NCBI GenBank assembly: GCA_046726955.1
Contig: JBKPBQ010000249.1
Location: 1-16,865, forward strand
DNA from: CAVPGH01 sp046726955
GTDB lineage: Bacteria > Acidobacteriota > Vicinamibacteria > Fen-336
Reading direction: 5' to 3'
DNA length: 16,865 nucleotides
The position numbers were made by a program, and so were the translations under genes. Position 1 is the first letter of the stretch, and each line of letters begins with the position of its first letter. Positions 14,402 through 16,865 of the stretch are shown here, one piece after another. The notes below the pieces were generated by a model. That model saw nothing but the letters and a program-made list of their open reading frames with translations, was not told where the DNA came from and ran no database searches.

Positions 14402-15727
14402 GTGAAGCCATCCCAGAGCGCCGCCTTCGCCGTAGTCGTCCTCGCCGCCGCCCTTCCCGGCAGGGCGGACGCGCCCCGGCTGCCCACCTGGTCGCAGCAG
14501 ATCGCCATCCGCGAGGAGTGGCTCGAGAAGCGGCACGCCGCCCTCCTGCCCATGATGCGCCGCCACGGCATCGACATGTGGATCGTGGTGAACGAGGAGT
14601 TCCACGACGACCCCCTGACCGCGCTCGTCGCTCCGCCCCGGCCCTACGCGGGCAACCGCGACATCTTCGTCTTCGTCGACGCGGGCGAGGAGGGGCTCCG
14701 CCGCGTCGCGATCACCGGGTTCGCGGAGGAGAGCCTCCGCCGGTTCTTCGAGAGCCCGGTGGAGCCGCGGCCGGCGGAGAAGGCGCTTCCCGAGCTCGTC
14801 GAGCGCTACCACCCGAAGAAGATCGGCCTCTCGATCGGCGGCCGGCGCGGCGTGACGCGCAGCCTCACCCACGAGACCTACCTCTTCCTCGAGAAGTCCA
14901 TGGGCGAGGACGCCGCCGCGCGCTTCACGAGCGCGCAGGACCTCATCGAGGAGTACCTCGACACGCGGATCCCCGAGGAGTTCCCGCACTACCAGTCGCT
15001 CGTCCGGCTCACGGAGGACATCGCCCGGCGCGCCCTCTCGAACGAGGTCGTCCATCCGGGACGCACGACCGTGGGCGACGTGCGCCGCTGGCTCTACGAC
15101 GCGCTCTACGCGAGCTGCGTCTCCACCTGGTTCCAGCCCGACCTCCGCGTCCAGCGCAAGGGGATGGGGAACCAGACCTCGCGCGGCTTCCTCCACGTGT
15201 CCGACGAGGCCACGGTCATCCAGCGCGGCGACCTCGTCCACCTCGACTTCGGAGTGAGCGCGCTCGGCCTCCACACGGACTGGCAGAAGATGGCCTACGT
15301 GCTCGACAAGAGCGAGAAGGACGCTCCGGCCGGCCTCGTCCGCGCGCTCCAGAACACCCACGCGCTCCAGGACGCGCTCATGCTCCACGCCTCGCGGCCG
15401 GGCCGCCCTGCCGCCGAGGTCTACGAGGGGGCCATGGCGGAGATGAAGGAGAAGGGCATCGAGGCCCAGATCTACTGCCATCCCCTCGGCAACCAGGGCC
15501 ACGGGCTCGGCGCCGCCATCGACTTCCGCTCGACGGAGCGGCCGGAGGCCGGCGCGAAACGGCTCCGCGACGGGTCGTACATCGCGATCGAGCTCAACAC
15601 ACAGACGGCGGTGCCCGAGTGGGGCGGCCAGAAGGTCTACGTGATGATGGAAGACCCCGCGTACCTCACGGCGGAGGGATTCAAGTTCTTCGTCCCCCGG
15701 CAGGAGCGCTTCTACCTCGTGCGCTGA
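14402..15727 (+). CDS. Exported M24-family metallopeptidase (Xaa-Pro aminopeptidase-like)
   Basis: This 441-residue protein starts at GTG 14402, with GGGGG a few bases upstream. It begins with a signal peptide (KPSQSAAFAVVVLAAALPGRADA), so it is probably periplasmic or secreted. Residues about 30-220 form a creatinase-N-like domain. Residues about 225-441 are the pita-bread catalytic domain with all five expected dinuclear-metal ligands: D282 (LDFG), D293 (HTDW, the canonical 11-residue spacing), H367 (GHGLG), E397 (AIEL) and E417 (MMED). It should therefore be active, removing an N-terminal residue (often next to proline) from peptides. Exact substrate is unknown. Longer in-frame starts (back to 14111) lie antisense to pmbA and would destroy the signal peptide. 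It diverges from pmbA across 106 bp. Confidence 0.88.
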   Translation: MKPSQSAAFAVVVLAAALPGRADAPRLPTWSQQIAIREEWLEKRHAALLPMMRRHGIDMWIVVNEEFHDDPLTALVAPPRPYAGNRDIFVFVDAGEEGLRRVAITGFAEESLRRFFESPVEPRPAEKALPELVERYHPKKIGLSIGGRRGVTRSLTHETYLFLEKSMGEDAAARFTSAQDLIEEYLDTRIPEEFPHYQSLVRLTEDIARRALSNEVVHPGRTTVGDVRRWLYDALYASCVSTWFQPDLRVQRKGMGNQTSRGFLHVSDEATVIQRGDLVHLDFGVSALGLHTDWQKMAYVLDKSEKDAPAGLVRALQNTHALQDALMLHASRPGRPAAEVYEGAMAEMKEKGIEAQIYCHPLGNQGHGLGAAIDFRSTERPEAGAKRLRDGSYIAIELNTQTAVPEWGGQKVYVMMEDPAYLTAEGFKFFVPRQERFYLVR

Positions 15728-15738
15728 CGCGCAGGCGG

Positions 15739-16077
15739 CTAGCCCGCGCGCGTGCCGTCGGGGACGGGCTTCTCGGGGACGGCGAGCACCGGCGTCACGC
15801 CGTCGGCGTAGCCGATGTCGAAGAGCATCCCCTCCGAGACCTCGCCGGCCATGCGGCGCGGCTCGAGGTTCACCACGAAGAGCGCCTGCCGCCCCTCGAT
15901 CTCGCGCGGGTCGGGCCGCTCCTTGCGGAGGCCGGCGAGGATCGTCCGCTGGTGGTCGCCGAAGTCCACGGTGAGGCGCACGAGCTTCGCCGAGCCCGGC
16001 ACGTCCTCCACGCGCCGGATGGTGCCCACGCGGACGTCGAGCTTCTCGACGTCCTGGATGGAGACGCTCGCCTTCAC
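15739..16077 (-). CDS. Stand-alone tRNA-binding OB domain (MetRS C-terminal/CsaA-like)
   Basis: This 112-residue protein corresponds to the C-terminal EMAP/Arc1p-type tRNA-binding domain of methionyl-tRNA synthetase, or to the export chaperone CsaA. Motifs: VEKLDVRVGTIRRVEDVPGSAKL, VDFGDHQRTILAGL, FVVNLEPRRMAGEVSEGML and a C-terminal PEKPVPDG like MetRS. It begins at GTG 16077, 20 bp after the upstream cyclic-nucleotide-binding gene, so the two are probably co-transcribed. No Shine-Dalgarno is well placed, and there is no alternative in-frame start between the genes. The VPEKPVPDG tail favours a detached MetRS beta-type domain over classical CsaA, but the two cannot be separated with certainty. 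Confidence 0.82.
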   Translation of the reverse strand: MKASVSIQDVEKLDVRVGTIRRVEDVPGSAKLVRLTVDFGDHQRTILAGLRKERPDPREIEGRQALFVVNLEPRRMAGEVSEGMLFDIGYADGVTPVLAVPEKPVPDGTRAG

Positions 16078-16097
16078 GGGGGCGGGGTTCAAGGACC

Positions 16098-16829
16098 TCA
16101 GCCCCGGCGGGCGCGCTTGGCCGCGAAGTCCTTGAGCACGTCGAGCACGTGGGGATGCGTCGAGACGATCGAGTCGAGCGTCGCGCGGTCGAGCTCGAGC
16201 AGCTCGCAGGGCGTCCACGCGACCACGGAGGCGGCGCGCGGCTGGCCGGTGAGGATCGAGCCCTCGCCGAAGAAGGCCCCTTCGGCGAGCTCGCCGAGGA
16301 GCGCCTGCTTGCCCGCCGTGTTCTTCCGGAACGCCCGCACGGTCCCGGAGGTGAGCATGAAGAGCGAGTCGCCCGCGCTCCCCTCGCGGATGATGAACTG
16401 CCGGGGCTCGAAGCTGTGGAGCCGGAGGCCCTGGATGACCGCCACCATCTCGTCCACCGAGAAGCTCTGGAAGAGCGGGCTCACCACGATCTGGCTGCCC
16501 CCGCGGGGCGGCTCCGGGGACGCCGCCGCCGCCGCGTCCGCCGCGAAGACCTGGTCGAGCAGCGAGTCGAGCTCGCTCGCGAAGTCGGTATCCGACATGG
16601 CCTCCGCTTCGACTTCGGGCTCGGCCTCGACGATCGGCTCCGCCTCGGCCGCTTCGGCCTCCGGCTGCGCTTCCGCCTCCGGCTCCAGGAACTCGAGCCC
16701 CGCCTCCTCGGGCTCCTCGAGGAACCACTCGCGCTCGGGCGGGGGAGCGGGAGCGGCCACCGGCGGCGGGGCCGCGGTGAAGGGCGCGGGCTCGACGAGG
16801 ACGATGTCGGGTATCGGAGCCGCCGGCGG
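16098..16829 (-). CDS. Cyclic nucleotide-binding domain protein, N-terminus missing at contig end
   Basis: The C-terminal 243 residues of a longer protein are present. The first visible part is Pro-, Glu- and Ala-rich low complexity (about 75 residues), then an acidic helix (SDTDFASELDSLLDQVF), then a cNMP-binding domain of about 120 residues. That domain has LFQSFSVDEMVAVIQGL, REGSAGDSLFMLTSG and a phosphate-binding cassette, FGEGSILTGQPRAASV. No DNA-binding helix-turn-helix follows, so it is not a Crp-type transcription factor. It may be a signalling or scaffold protein; similar domains end TPR or FHA proteins in related bacteria (recalled, not shown). Codons upstream of 16829 are adapter sequence, so any N-terminus beginning MYKRQ is artificial. 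It is followed 20 bp later by the tRNA-binding protein. Confidence 0.85.
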   Translation of the reverse strand, partial: PPAAPIPDIVLVEPAPFTAAPPPVAAPAPPPEREWFLEEPEEAGLEFLEPEAEAQPEAEAAEAEPIVEAEPEVEAEAMSDTDFASELDSLLDQVFAADAAAAASPEPPRGGSQIVVSPLFQSFSVDEMVAVIQGLRLHSFEPRQFIIREGSAGDSLFMLTSGTVRAFRKNTAGKQALLGELAEGAFFGEGSILTGQPRAASVVAWTPCELLELDRATLDSIVSTHPHVLDVLKDFAAKRARRG

Positions 16830-16865
16830 CTGTCTCTTATACACATCTCCGAGCCCACGAGACAG
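16830..16865. other. Illumina Nextera adapter sequence (non-genomic)
   Basis: From 16830 the sequence is CTGTCTCTTATACACATCT, the Tn5 mosaic end used in Nextera libraries, followed by CCGAGCCCACGAGAC (to 16863), the read-2 adapter. The final AG may be the first bases of an index. This is sequencing artefact left on the contig end. Its translations give the known spurious peptides MYKRQ and MCIRDS. Confidence 0.98.

Overview
The window reads as one end-to-end contig of a very GC-rich, Gram-negative-type bacterium. Codon use is strongly G/C at third positions throughout. The gene content (a secreted protein with a PCRLVDTR...VDVVGYY domain plus collagen-like repeats, a zinc-ribbon Ser/Thr kinase with HEAT repeats, a secreted M24 peptidase, PmbA) resembles Acidobacteriota-like or other soil and sediment lineages. 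That placement is an inference from gene style, not a measured one. Both ends cut through genes, and the right end runs into Illumina Nextera adapter sequence (from 16830), so the last 36 bases are not genomic.

Layout. 1-1347 (minus): 3'-truncated secreted collagen-like protein. 1348-1648: non-coding, with several short hairpins. 1649-6177 (minus): a tightly packed six-gene unit, in transcription order a Zur-like Fur-family regulator, ZnuA, ZnuC, ZnuB, an LpxL/HtrB-type acyltransferase and an Ate/Bpt-type aminoacyl-tRNA-protein transferase. The znuA-znuC and znuC-znuB stop and start codons overlap by 4 bp. 6178-6269: a divergent control region with a palindrome over the likely -10 of the zinc unit. 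6270-9984 (plus): a polyamine ABC importer, potA, potB and a single ORF joining the PotC permease to the PotD binding protein. 9990-11444 (minus): a Ser/Thr kinase with an N-terminal zinc ribbon, a DFD in place of DFG, and C-terminal HEAT repeats. 11517-12971 (plus): a membrane GT-C-type glycosyltransferase. 12958-14295 (minus): PmbA/TldE. 14402-15727 (plus): exported M24 metallopeptidase. 15739-16829 (minus): a stand-alone MetRS-C/CsaA-like tRNA-binding domain, preceded by a cyclic-nucleotide-binding-domain protein cut off by the contig end.

How the genes work together. Two importers diverge from one 92-bp control region: a zinc (or related divalent metal) uptake system under its own regulator, and a polyamine uptake system. 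The rest are housekeeping or signalling genes. I see no mobile element, CRISPR array, tRNA, rRNA or defence island. I found no convincing new multi-gene system. The points most worth a second look are the PotC-PotD fusion, the unusual kinase architecture, the recurrent TAGACT hexamers just upstream of start codons that lack Shine-Dalgarno sites, the Thr-rich collagen tract and the adapter artefact.
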